This document shows, piece by piece, positions 15,451 to 23,370 of a stretch of 36,869 nucleotides of DNA (position 1 is the stretch's first letter; each line of letters begins with the position of its first letter). The position numbers were made by a program, and so were the translations under genes. The notes under the pieces were generated by a model, which was given only the letters and a program-made list of their open reading frames with translations, was not told the origin of the DNA and searched no databases. The stretch lies in contig JADDKJ010000034.1 in NCBI GenBank assembly GCA_033717875.1, forward strand, positions 1-36,869, written 5' to 3'. Source of the stretch: SBBG01 sp033717875. GTDB lineage: Bacteria; Pseudomonadota; Gammaproteobacteria; Ga0077554; Ga007554.

Positions 15451-16535
15451 TGAGGTTTGTTCTACTATTGCTGGCAGCCGCGCTTTTGGCCGGCTGCGCC
15501 CAGACGCAGACCGTGTTGCGGTATGAGGTGGAAACCAAGCAGCCGGTCGTATGGCCGCCCGCGCCGGAGATTCCCCGTTATCGCTATGTGGGTGAGTTGA
15601 CGGGAGAAGAGAATATCCGTGCCGAGGGCGGCGGCGGGCTGGGCGATACCGCGGTGAAGGCGCTGAAGTGGCTGGTGGGGCTGTTTTCCGAGCAGCCTCA
15701 GGCGGTGATATTGCAGCGTCCGCAGGCCGGAGTGGTGGGCGAAGACGGCAGGATCCATATCACCGATGTCAGCCGCCAGGCGGTGTATGTGTTCGACGAG
15801 AAGTCCGGCAAGCTGCTGGTGTGGGACAAGGCGCTGGAGCATGCCCGCTTCGAAGCGCCGATAGGCATCGCGCTCGGAGCGAACGGTGAAGTTCTGGTGG
15901 CGGATGCTTCCCTCGGTCTGGTGGCGCGCCTGAACCGCGATGGCGTGCCGGTGGGCAGTTTCGGCAAGGGGGTGTTGAAGCATCCGACAGGCTTGGCACG
16001 CGACCCGGCGCAAGGCAGAGTTTATGTGGCCGATGCCCATGCGCACCAGATCAAGGTGTTTGACGATGCGGGCAATCTCATCGACACGTTTGGCAAGGGA
16101 GAGCGTAGCGAGGCGCCGGGGGAATTCAATTCTCCAACGCATCTGGCCTTTGCCGATGGCCGGTTGTATGTGTCGGACACATTGAATGCGCGTATCCAGG
16201 TGTTGGCGCCGGATGGCAAGGCGTTGCGGGCGTTTGGCCGGCGCGGCCTGTTCGTCGGGGATCTGACCCGCCCGAAGGGTGTGGCGGTCGACCGGGCTGG
16301 CAACGTCTATGTGGTGGAATCCTATTACGATCATTTGTTAGTATTTAACGCCGAGGGTGAGTTGTTGTTGCCGATCGGCGGCGGGGGCAGCGGGATCGGC
16401 GAGTTTTACTTGCCAGCCGGGGTGTGGAGCGATGGGCGTGGGCGGGTCTATGTGGCCGATATGTTCAACGGCCGCGTGGTGATCTTTGAATATCTGGCCC
16501 GGATTATTCCTGAGCAGCGTGACGAGAGGCCTTAA
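15450..16535 (+). CDS. NHL-repeat beta-propeller lipoprotein
   Basis: 361 residues with a textbook lipoprotein signal, LLLLAAALLAGC-AQTQ. It then has about six NHL blades: HITDVSRQAVYVFD, EVLVADASLGLVARLN, RVYVADAHAHQIKVFD, RLYVSDTLNARIQVL, NVYVVESYYDHLLVF and RVYVADMFNGRVVIFE. A six-bladed propeller anchored to a membrane (no Asp at +2, so probably outer membrane). It is homologous in its blades to the preceding gene and coupled to it by a one-base overlap. Probable structural or assembly factor of the electron-transfer complex; no catalytic residues are apparent. Confidence 0.88.
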   Translation: MRFVLLLLAAALLAGCAQTQTVLRYEVETKQPVVWPPAPEIPRYRYVGELTGEENIRAEGGGGLGDTAVKALKWLVGLFSEQPQAVILQRPQAGVVGEDGRIHITDVSRQAVYVFDEKSGKLLVWDKALEHARFEAPIGIALGANGEVLVADASLGLVARLNRDGVPVGSFGKGVLKHPTGLARDPAQGRVYVADAHAHQIKVFDDAGNLIDTFGKGERSEAPGEFNSPTHLAFADGRLYVSDTLNARIQVLAPDGKALRAFGRRGLFVGDLTRPKGVAVDRAGNVYVVESYYDHLLVFNAEGELLLPIGGGGSGIGEFYLPAGVWSDGRGRVYVADMFNGRVVIFEYLARIIPEQRDERP

Positions 16536-16637
16536 GACCATGAAGATGCAAGGCGCGCGAAGAAAAATGCGCGCAGGCGTACTTGACAGTACGTCGAGCA
16601 CATTTTTCGAGCGCAACGCGGCAGGTTCATGGTCTTA
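16533..16637. repeat. MITE-like element with 12-bp terminal inverted repeats
   Basis: Perfect ends taagaccatgaa (16533-16544) and ttcatggtctta (16626-16637), 105 bp overall. The centre is gcgtac-ttgaca-gtacgtc, flanked by aaaaatg and catttttcg arms, the same plan as 8361-8500. The element starts exactly at the TAA stop of the upstream lipoprotein gene and contains ATG 16629, which would otherwise be taken as the start of the next gene. Confidence 0.65.
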
Positions 16638-16688
16638 CGGACTCGCAGTAGCTGGTTCATGAATAATCCGGGCCGAGGGGGAGGGGGC

Positions 16689-19325
16689 GTGATCAAGTCG
16701 CGTGCGATAGCCGTCATGCTGTTATGCGCGGGTGCGTTGCTGCTGGGCGCGGTGAGCGTTCAGGCCGAGCGCGTGGCCGATATCCGCAACACCAAGCACA
16801 ACTTCTCATCCACCATTCTCCCTGTGTTGTCCGGCGAAGTGACACGCGAGGCTTATGCGGTGAACGAGTCACAGATCTGCGCCTTTTGTCATACCCCTCA
16901 CGGCGCGACCAACGAGCCAAGAACACCGATCTGGAACCGCAAGCTGTCGGGCGCAACCTATATTCCCTATTCTTCGACCTCGATCGAGGCCACGGATCTC
17001 GGCCAGCCGACCGGCAAGTCCAAGCTCTGTTTGTCGTGCCATGACGGCACGCTCGCCCTGGGCTCGGTCAATGTGCTCAATCGCGTCGAAAGGCCTGTCA
17101 TCGACTTCACCGGCCCCGGCGTCAGACCGGATGGCAAGATCCCCGAAGGGCGCGGCCAGCACACCGGCTTCACCCGCCGCCTCGGCACCGACCTGAGCAA
17201 CGATCATCCGATTTCCTTCACCTTCGACAGCGCCCAGGCGCACCGCGATGGCGAATTGTACGATCCGGCGAGGGTGGGACATCTCGCCACCCGCACGCCG
17301 GGCGTGAAGCCGACGCTGCCGCTCGAGGACAACAAGGTCGAATGCGTGAGTTGCCACGACCCTCACCTGCGTGACACGTCGGGCGACAACATCAAGTTCC
17401 TGCGTGTCAACCGCTTCCAGCAGCAGCCGCCCACCGACAAGGTGTTCAACGAGAAGAGCGATCTCATTTGCCTGGGCTGCCATGACAAGGCGGGCTGGGT
17501 CGGTTCGGCGCATGCCCATCCGGCGGTGGCCAACGAGCGTTATGCCGAAGCTTCGGCCAAGCTGCGCGAATTTCCCAGGGATTTGCCGGTGTGGCAGGCG
17601 GCGTGCCTGAACTGTCATGATCCGCATACGGTGCAGGGGTCGCGCCGCCTGCTGCGCGAGGGCACCGATGGCCCGACCATGACGACCGCCGATGGCGCCA
17701 AATTCAAGCAGGGCGGCAGGCCGGCCATCGAGGAGGTCTGTTATGCCTGCCATTCGACCGACGGCAATGTCTTGCAAGGGCAAGGACTCAAGCCCGGTTT
17801 CGAGGTGCCGGACATCAAGACCGATTTCACCACGCCCGGCTGGCGGCACATGCCGATCACCAACATGGAGCAGCCGGCGGGCCGTGAGCGGCATGATATC
17901 GGATCGGCCACGCCGGACCAGGCCAACGGTCCGCAGAGCGGCAAGGATTTCGTCGAGTCGCCCGCCAATCTCGGCAAGGCCTCCAGGGTCAACCGCCTGG
18001 GCGAGGCGGGCGGCTTGCAGAATCGCCATGCCGAGTGCACGGACTGCCACAATCCGCATCGCGTGACGAAGAACCGCTTGTTCAATGCCGATACGTCGAT
18101 ACCGGACACCGAAGGAACGCACAACCACACTGCGGCGCAGATCGCCAACAACCCGGAGCGGCATCACACCAATATCGCCTCGGGCGTGCTGCGCGGCATC
18201 ACCGGCGTGGAACCGCGCGGCTGGCCGAGTACCGAGTTCGGCAGCGAGCCGACGGTTTTCGATTTGAAGCGCGGCGATCCAGGTGTGGGTGGCCCCACCG
18301 ATGTGAGCGCGCCGTATGTGACGCGCGAATACCAGGTCTGCATGAAGTGCCATTCCAATTATGGCTTCGACAAGCCCCCCATGCTCGGTTATTACCCCGG
18401 CGGCACTCCGCCGGGAACGAATGCGATGTACCAGTACACCAATATGGGCATGGAATACCAGTCCCCCGACGACCATAAGGGTGAAGGCACCGCCCCCACC
18501 CCCAGCGGCGCGTTCAAGGGTGTGGCGCCGGGGATGGGATATACCGTCGACTTCCAGACCGACAACCATCGCTCCTGGCACCCGGTGATAAAGGATACGG
18601 GGCGTACCATCGATGTACGCCAGGTGGACAGTCCGAACATCTGGCGCGAGCCGTTCAATGCCGGTGTGGGCATACAGACCATGTACTGCACCGACTGCCA
18701 TGGTTCGACCACCGGGCCTGGCACGGCGGTTCCGGATGGCGGGGAGCAAGGCAATGTCTGGGGGCCGCACGGTTCGAGCAGCGACTTCCTGTTGAAGGGC
18801 GGGTGGGACGACAATACCGGCGAGAACCGCGTCAACGACATCTGTTTCAAGTGTCACAACTACGACTACTACGGCAAGAAATTCCCGCAGGGTCCGATTG
18901 CCGACAACCAGACACTCAAGAGCGGTTTCGCGCGCAATCCCAACGACGGTTCGGGGTTCGGCTGTCTGGCCGCGCAAAGGGTCAACCTGCATACCGGTCA
19001 TGCCCAGGTGGTGACGAATTTCCGTTGCACTTATTGCCACATCGCCGTGCCGCATGGCTGGAAGAACAAGAACTTCCTGGTCAACCTCAATGATGTCGGC
19101 CTGGAGGGCGGACTGCCGACGAGCACCCAGGTGCGCAACAACACCACCGCTCGCTACTACAACGGGCCTTACTACAATGGTTCGGTGCTGAAAGTGGCGA
19201 ATTTCCGGCGCAGCGGCGAGTGGATGCCGCAAAACTGCGGATCGGTGGGTGTGCCGGGCAATGGTATTCGCGGCATTAGCTGGATGAACGGCAGCGGTGG
19301 TGAGACGTGCAGTAACTTGCCATGA
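16689..19325 (+). CDS. 11-heme c-type cytochrome
   Basis: 878 residues from GTG 16689, chosen because GAGGGGGAGG is just upstream and the product begins MIKSRAIAVMLLCAGALLLG, a clean signal peptide cleaved after SVQA. Earlier ATGs at 16629 and 16659 lie in or near the repeat. Eleven CXXCH sites: CAFCH, CLSCH, CVSCH, CLGCH, CLNCH, CYACH, CTDCH, CMKCH, CTDCH, CFKCH, CTYCH. The N-terminal 130 residues (NTKHNFS, CHTPHG, IWNR, CLSCHDGT) match the tetraheme protein at 6463. Many additional His can serve as bis-His ligands. Size and haem count fit an extracellular or conduit-spanning cytochrome. Its stop overlaps the ResB-like start (ATGA), tying synthesis to the haem-attachment machinery. Confidence 0.93.
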   Translation: MIKSRAIAVMLLCAGALLLGAVSVQAERVADIRNTKHNFSSTILPVLSGEVTREAYAVNESQICAFCHTPHGATNEPRTPIWNRKLSGATYIPYSSTSIEATDLGQPTGKSKLCLSCHDGTLALGSVNVLNRVERPVIDFTGPGVRPDGKIPEGRGQHTGFTRRLGTDLSNDHPISFTFDSAQAHRDGELYDPARVGHLATRTPGVKPTLPLEDNKVECVSCHDPHLRDTSGDNIKFLRVNRFQQQPPTDKVFNEKSDLICLGCHDKAGWVGSAHAHPAVANERYAEASAKLREFPRDLPVWQAACLNCHDPHTVQGSRRLLREGTDGPTMTTADGAKFKQGGRPAIEEVCYACHSTDGNVLQGQGLKPGFEVPDIKTDFTTPGWRHMPITNMEQPAGRERHDIGSATPDQANGPQSGKDFVESPANLGKASRVNRLGEAGGLQNRHAECTDCHNPHRVTKNRLFNADTSIPDTEGTHNHTAAQIANNPERHHTNIASGVLRGITGVEPRGWPSTEFGSEPTVFDLKRGDPGVGGPTDVSAPYVTREYQVCMKCHSNYGFDKPPMLGYYPGGTPPGTNAMYQYTNMGMEYQSPDDHKGEGTAPTPSGAFKGVAPGMGYTVDFQTDNHRSWHPVIKDTGRTIDVRQVDSPNIWREPFNAGVGIQTMYCTDCHGSTTGPGTAVPDGGEQGNVWGPHGSSSDFLLKGGWDDNTGENRVNDICFKCHNYDYYGKKFPQGPIADNQTLKSGFARNPNDGSGFGCLAAQRVNLHTGHAQVVTNFRCTYCHIAVPHGWKNKNFLVNLNDVGLEGGLPTSTQVRNNTTARYYNGPYYNGSVLKVANFRRSGEWMPQNCGSVGVPGNGIRGISWMNGSGGETCSNLP

Positions 19326-20341
19326 AAAAGTTTCTCCGCGCCTTGGGTTCCATCCGCCTGGCACTGGTGGGCATGGTGCTGCTGGGGGTGGGCGCGGCGC
19401 TGAGTTACGATAATCCGGCGGGCACTCCGGTCTGGGTGCTGGTCGTGCCACTCGCCCTGCTGGCCATCAATCTGTTCTGCGCCATCGCCACCAACCCGCG
19501 CATCAACCGCCGTCCGGGGCTGCTGGTATTTCATCTGGGCCTGTTCGCCATCATCGTGCTGGCGGGCATCGGCCGGCTCACTCATCTCGACGCGCAATTG
19601 GAGATCACCGAAGGCAGCGCTTTTTCTCCCGGCGAATTGACCGAGGTGAAGAAAGGTCCGTTCCACGGCGAGGGTCTGAGCAAGGTGGCGTTCATCCAGG
19701 GGAACTATACAGTGGAGTATAATGCCGGCTTGGTGCGCGGATTGACCCACAGTCAGGTATTGATCCCCGACGGGCGTGGCGGGGTAATGTCCAGGGTGGT
19801 GGGCGATGATCGCCCATTGGTGCTGGAAGGCTATCGCTTTTATACGACCTACAACAAGGGTTTCGCGCCGGTGCTGACCTGGACGCCTGATCAGGGCGAG
19901 TCGATGACGGGCACGATTCACATGCCTTCCTACCCGCTGTTCGATTACAAGCAGGACAGTACCTGGACGCCACCGGGCGGCAAGCCGCTCAGATTCTGGT
20001 TGCGGCTCGATACAGGTCTGCGCCAGGACGCCGCCTGGCTGCTCGATGGCAAGAAGGCCAGCGGCGTATTGGTGGTGAATGCGGGAGAGCGGCGGGTCGA
20101 ACTCCTGCCGGGGCAATCGGTGCGGCTGGAGGGCGGCAGTCTGCGCTACGAGCGCCTGACGAGCTGGATGGGTTACAAGGTGTTTTATGATCCCACCCTG
20201 CGCTGGCTGTTTATCGCGGCGGTGGTGTCGATCATGGGACTGGGCGCACATTTCTGGCGCAAATTCGGGGTGCGCATGCAGAGGACTCATGAGTCTTCCG
20301 TGACCGATACCCCTGTGGCGTCGAGTGGGAGAATGCCATGA
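19322..20341 (+). CDS. ResB-like cytochrome c assembly protein (System II)
   Basis: 339 residues: an N-terminal membrane part with about three helices (LALVGMVLLGVGAAL, VLVVPLALLAINLFCAI, GLLVFHLGLFAIIVLAGI), a periplasmic domain (~residues 90-285), and a C-terminal helix (LFIAAVVSIMGLGAHFW). The start FLRALGSIRLALV and the layout fit the ResB/Ccs1 family, which with CcsA exports haem and attaches it to CXXCH cysteines. It is compact compared with longer ResB proteins. Overlaps with both neighbours (four bases each) place it in one operon with the 11-heme cytochrome and CcsA. Confidence 0.85.
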   Translation: MKKFLRALGSIRLALVGMVLLGVGAALSYDNPAGTPVWVLVVPLALLAINLFCAIATNPRINRRPGLLVFHLGLFAIIVLAGIGRLTHLDAQLEITEGSAFSPGELTEVKKGPFHGEGLSKVAFIQGNYTVEYNAGLVRGLTHSQVLIPDGRGGVMSRVVGDDRPLVLEGYRFYTTYNKGFAPVLTWTPDQGESMTGTIHMPSYPLFDYKQDSTWTPPGGKPLRFWLRLDTGLRQDAAWLLDGKKASGVLVVNAGERRVELLPGQSVRLEGGSLRYERLTSWMGYKVFYDPTLRWLFIAAVVSIMGLGAHFWRKFGVRMQRTHESSVTDTPVASSGRMP

Positions 20342-21246
20342 ACACTATCGGCGATATCATCGGCCGGGCCACGGAATTGCCCTGGCTTTGGGCCGGACTT
20401 GCTGCTTATGGTCTGGCGACCATCGTTGCCATTGCGGGCGTGATGAGGATGCCTCACCGCGCCGTCGGCGCGATGGCGGCGTATGACTCTTATGCCGCAA
20501 GTGAAAAAGGGCGTGCCTGGCACGGTCATGAAAAGCTGGTGCTCACGCTGGTGGTCAGCGGCGTGGCGCTGATTACAATCGCCCTGGCCGAACGCTGGGT
20601 GCGCATCGGGCACGGCCCCTTCGTCAATCTCTTCGAGCTGTTGATGAGCCAGTTGTTCAGCCTGGGGCTGATATTCGCCATTGCCTATTGGCGCGTGCCG
20701 GCGATGCGCGCCAGCGCGGTGGTGGCCTTGCCGCTGATCTGGGTGCTGGGAATATGGGTGTTGACATTGCAGCCCGTCGATACGCCGCTGCCGCCCACCT
20801 ACCATAATGACTGGTTGTGGGCGCATGTCGGTCTGGGCAAGATCTTTCTCTCGCTGTGCCTGGTCGGCACGGGCTTGGCCGGGGTGATCCTGCTGCGGCA
20901 TAGCGAGCGCTTTGCGCCATGGTTCCGCCACGTGCCCGCGAACGAGGTGCTGGACGGTCTGGCGTGGCGTTTCATGCTGCTGGCGTTCATTTTTCACAGC
21001 CTGATGCTGGTGGCGGGCGCGGTGTGGGCGCAAGACGCCTGGGGGCGCTACTGGTCATGGGATGCGCTGGAAACCTCATCCTTTCTCAACTGGCTGCTGC
21101 TGGGCATGGGTCTGCATGCCCGCTTCACCTACCGTGTGCCGCTGCGCGCCGGGGCGGTGTTGATCATCGCGGTGTTCGTATTCGCTTTCTTCACCTATTT
21201 CGGCACGCCGTTTTACAGCGAAGCCGCGCACAAGGGTGTGATATGA
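20338..21246 (+). CDS. CcsA/CcmC-family haem handling protein (System II)
   Basis: 302-residue polytopic membrane protein (about 8 helices) with the tryptophan-rich WWD signature in the form AWGRYWSWDALETSSF (about residues 237-252) and conserved His in HNDWLWAHVGLGK and FIFHSLML, probable haem ligands. It is the partner of ResB: the CcsA family binds haem on the periplasmic face for attachment to apocytochromes. A dedicated ResB/CcsA pair inside a multiheme gene cluster suggests local haem-attachment capacity or substrate specificity. ATGA overlaps on both sides. Confidence 0.9.
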   Translation: MNTIGDIIGRATELPWLWAGLAAYGLATIVAIAGVMRMPHRAVGAMAAYDSYAASEKGRAWHGHEKLVLTLVVSGVALITIALAERWVRIGHGPFVNLFELLMSQLFSLGLIFAIAYWRVPAMRASAVVALPLIWVLGIWVLTLQPVDTPLPPTYHNDWLWAHVGLGKIFLSLCLVGTGLAGVILLRHSERFAPWFRHVPANEVLDGLAWRFMLLAFIFHSLMLVAGAVWAQDAWGRYWSWDALETSSFLNWLLLGMGLHARFTYRVPLRAGAVLIIAVFVFAFFTYFGTPFYSEAAHKGVI

Positions 21247-21914
21247 CGATGTCTATAGGCGCCGCCGTCGATCGCGGACCGGTCGAAGCCGCAACGTCGA
21301 TTATCTCGCTGTTGCTGGTGTTGGGTATGATCGCGCTTATCGTCGGGGTGGCGCGCAATCCCGCGTTCGTCCCTCCCCCGCCCGCGCCCGAGGTGATGGC
21401 CGATCCGCAAAAGGATCCGCAAGGGCACGCCAAGCAGACGCGTATGGCCGAGATCAAGCGCCGTTTCGAGCAGGCGGTGGTGATGCTGCACGCCAGGCAG
21501 TATGAACACGCCGCGACGGCCTTGCACCGCGTCTTGCAGCTTTCACCGAATCTGGTCGACGCCCATGTCAACATGGGATACGCCTTGCTGGGACTGAAGC
21601 GTTACAAGGAGGCGGAGGGCTTCTTCAGCACCGCCACCAATCTGCGCCCCTATCAGGCCAATGCCTATTGGGGCCTGGCGGTGACCCTGGAGCAACAGGG
21701 CGATCTGCCCGGCGCGCTGGGGGCGATGCGTACTTACTTGCATCTGGTGCCGCCGGAGGATCCCTACGCACGCAAGGCCCGCAGCGCGCTGTGGGAGTGG
21801 GAGAATGCCCTGGCGCGCGGCCCGCTGCCCAAGGACGAGGCGGAATTCCTGGAAAGAAAAGGCAAGGAATGGACCGAGCGCAACAGCCCGGCAGTGGATA
21901 TGCCCGGACAATAA
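21243..21914 (+). CDS. Membrane-anchored TPR protein
   Basis: 223 residues from ATG 21243, which overlaps the CcsA stop; the frame is open further upstream but only as an overlap with ccsA. One N-terminal transmembrane helix (IISLLLVLGMIALIVGVA), then a Pro-rich linker, then about three TPR units (AATALHRVLQLSPNLVDAHVNMGYALL, EAEGFFSTATNLRPYQANAYWGLAV, GALGAMRTYLHLVPPEDPYA). The layout resembles the TPR part of cytochrome c assembly factors (CcmH/CycH/NrfG-like) that bind apocytochromes. Given its position after ResB and CcsA, the same role is likely here. Confidence 0.8.
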   Translation: MTMSIGAAVDRGPVEAATSIISLLLVLGMIALIVGVARNPAFVPPPPAPEVMADPQKDPQGHAKQTRMAEIKRRFEQAVVMLHARQYEHAATALHRVLQLSPNLVDAHVNMGYALLGLKRYKEAEGFFSTATNLRPYQANAYWGLAVTLEQQGDLPGALGAMRTYLHLVPPEDPYARKARSALWEWENALARGPLPKDEAEFLERKGKEWTERNSPAVDMPGQ

Positions 21915-21980
21915 GCCGTCGTGCCCGCTGGGTACGTCCCGCATTCAAAAAACAGAATTATAAAGTTGGAAAGGATCAAT

Positions 21981-23264
21981 ATGAGCGCAACATTTTCTCC
22001 GCTTAGCTGGTCGTTGGTGTGCTATGCCGGCGATGAACAAAACGGCGCGGTGCCGGTGATCCGGCACGATGGCGCGACGGGAAGCACCGTCGTCAAAACA
22101 CTGCGTGTTCAAACGGAAAATACACCTGATCCGCGCTGCATTTTCCTCAATACCGCTCATGACGACAGAGTGGTATTGCTCGATCCGGTGAGCAAGGAAA
22201 TCCGGTCGCAAGACGCTTTTCCGATCGATGCCCGTCCCGACCACATGTACCGCGATGCCGAACAGGCACAGCTCTGGTTGGGTAACGACGGTGACAAGAT
22301 CACCGGCGCCGATCCGCTCAATTGCGGCGAACAAGGTTCGTCGGTCACGGTGATCCAGATGGATAGCCAGGGAACGCCCGTCAAAGTTCTGAAAACGCTT
22401 TGTGTGGGGCGTGGTCATCATGTGACGACATTCACCTTCCCTTCTCCCGCCGCACCCGCCGTGCCGCGGCGCGCCTTCATCAGCAATCTGATGGACGGCA
22501 CGATCTCCGTGGTCGGCAACGATCCAGCCGATGCCGCGAGCTATCTCAAGGTGATCGCCATCATCAATCTGTGCGAGCCGGCGCGGGAAAAAGACGGAAC
22601 AAGCGGCGTGCCGAACAACGCCGCGCCGCACGGTATGGTCTACTCGCCGCTGACCGGCAAGGTCTACAACATGAACAACGGCTACGGCACCATCGCGGTG
22701 ATCGATCCGCTGACCCATGCCGTGGAAGATTCCATCTACGTCGGCACCAGCACCAATGCGCTGCTCAGCCCGGACGGACGCTTCATCGTCTGCAAGGGCG
22801 CGGACAGGAAGAGCGATGAGAGCCATGTCATCGGCAAGATCACCGTACTCGACGTGGTGACCAAGGCCGTGTCCGAAACGACGGATCTGATCGATGTCTA
22901 TCCCAGCGTCTATCGCTTCTCCGCCGATGGCAAAAAGCTCTATCTGACCACCGCTTCCACCGGCAACAAAATGCAGAAAGCCAACCTGAAAATGAACACG
23001 CTGCTGGTGTTCGACAGCGCCGCGCTGCCGACGCTGCGGTTGAGCAAGGAAGTCACCGTCGGCATGGCAGATTGCGGACGGCGCCCTATCGCGTTTCTGG
23101 AGCAGAACGGCGTATTCACGCGCACCTTTGTCTCCAATCCCACCGACGGCACGGTGTCCGTTCTGGATGGCGATGAGCGGGTGCTGGAAACTGTCACTGT
23201 TTCGGCTCAGCCGGTGCCAGCCCTGCATTTCTACAGCGATGAGGGCAGGTTGCTGGGGGCGTGA
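21981..23264 (+). CDS. YncE-like beta-propeller protein without signal peptide
   Basis: 427 residues from ATG 21981, chosen because GGAAAGGA is 5-12 bases upstream. The chain is a 7-bladed-type propeller related to YVTN/YncE proteins: TVVKTLRVQ, IFLNTAHDDRVVLLDP, AFISNLMDGTISVVGN, GKVYNMNNGYGTIAVIDP, GKITVLDVVTKAV and TFVSNPTDGTVSVLDG. Cys residues (LNCGEQG, LCVGRGHH, NLCEPA, DCGRR) are scattered and form no haem site. No export signal is visible, unusual beside exported cytochromes. It ends the collinear cluster; a dispersed palindrome follows. Function unknown. Confidence 0.75.
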   Translation: MSATFSPLSWSLVCYAGDEQNGAVPVIRHDGATGSTVVKTLRVQTENTPDPRCIFLNTAHDDRVVLLDPVSKEIRSQDAFPIDARPDHMYRDAEQAQLWLGNDGDKITGADPLNCGEQGSSVTVIQMDSQGTPVKVLKTLCVGRGHHVTTFTFPSPAAPAVPRRAFISNLMDGTISVVGNDPADAASYLKVIAIINLCEPAREKDGTSGVPNNAAPHGMVYSPLTGKVYNMNNGYGTIAVIDPLTHAVEDSIYVGTSTNALLSPDGRFIVCKGADRKSDESHVIGKITVLDVVTKAVSETTDLIDVYPSVYRFSADGKKLYLTTASTGNKMQKANLKMNTLLVFDSAALPTLRLSKEVTVGMADCGRRPIAFLEQNGVFTRTFVSNPTDGTVSVLDGDERVLETVTVSAQPVPALHFYSDEGRLLGA

Positions 23265-23278
23265 TATTGTAGATAAAA

Positions 23279-23312
23279 GTAGGGCGAGTTAGCGGTTTTC
23301 GTGTAACCCGCC
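23279..23312. repeat. Dispersed intergenic palindrome, copy 3
   Basis: gtagggcgagttagcg ... cgtgtaacccgcc, same family as 200-229 and 13267-13300. It marks the end of the electron-transfer gene run. Confidence 0.6.
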
Positions 23313-23370
23313 AAGCGTGCTGACTTGCTTGACAGTAGCACTTCTTCCGTTCAATCAAAGTGAATTCGCC

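Noticed and set aside
16869..19451. 860-codon open frame antisense to the 11-heme cytochrome
   Set aside because: It is the mirror of a GC-rich gene with strong codon bias; its product has no recognisable domain, while the opposite strand carries eleven CXXCH sites and a signal peptide.
20919..21242. N-terminal extension of the TPR frame into ccsA
   Set aside because: The extension is Arg/Gly-rich noise opposite the CcsA frame; ATG 21243 overlaps the ccsA stop in the style of the whole operon.
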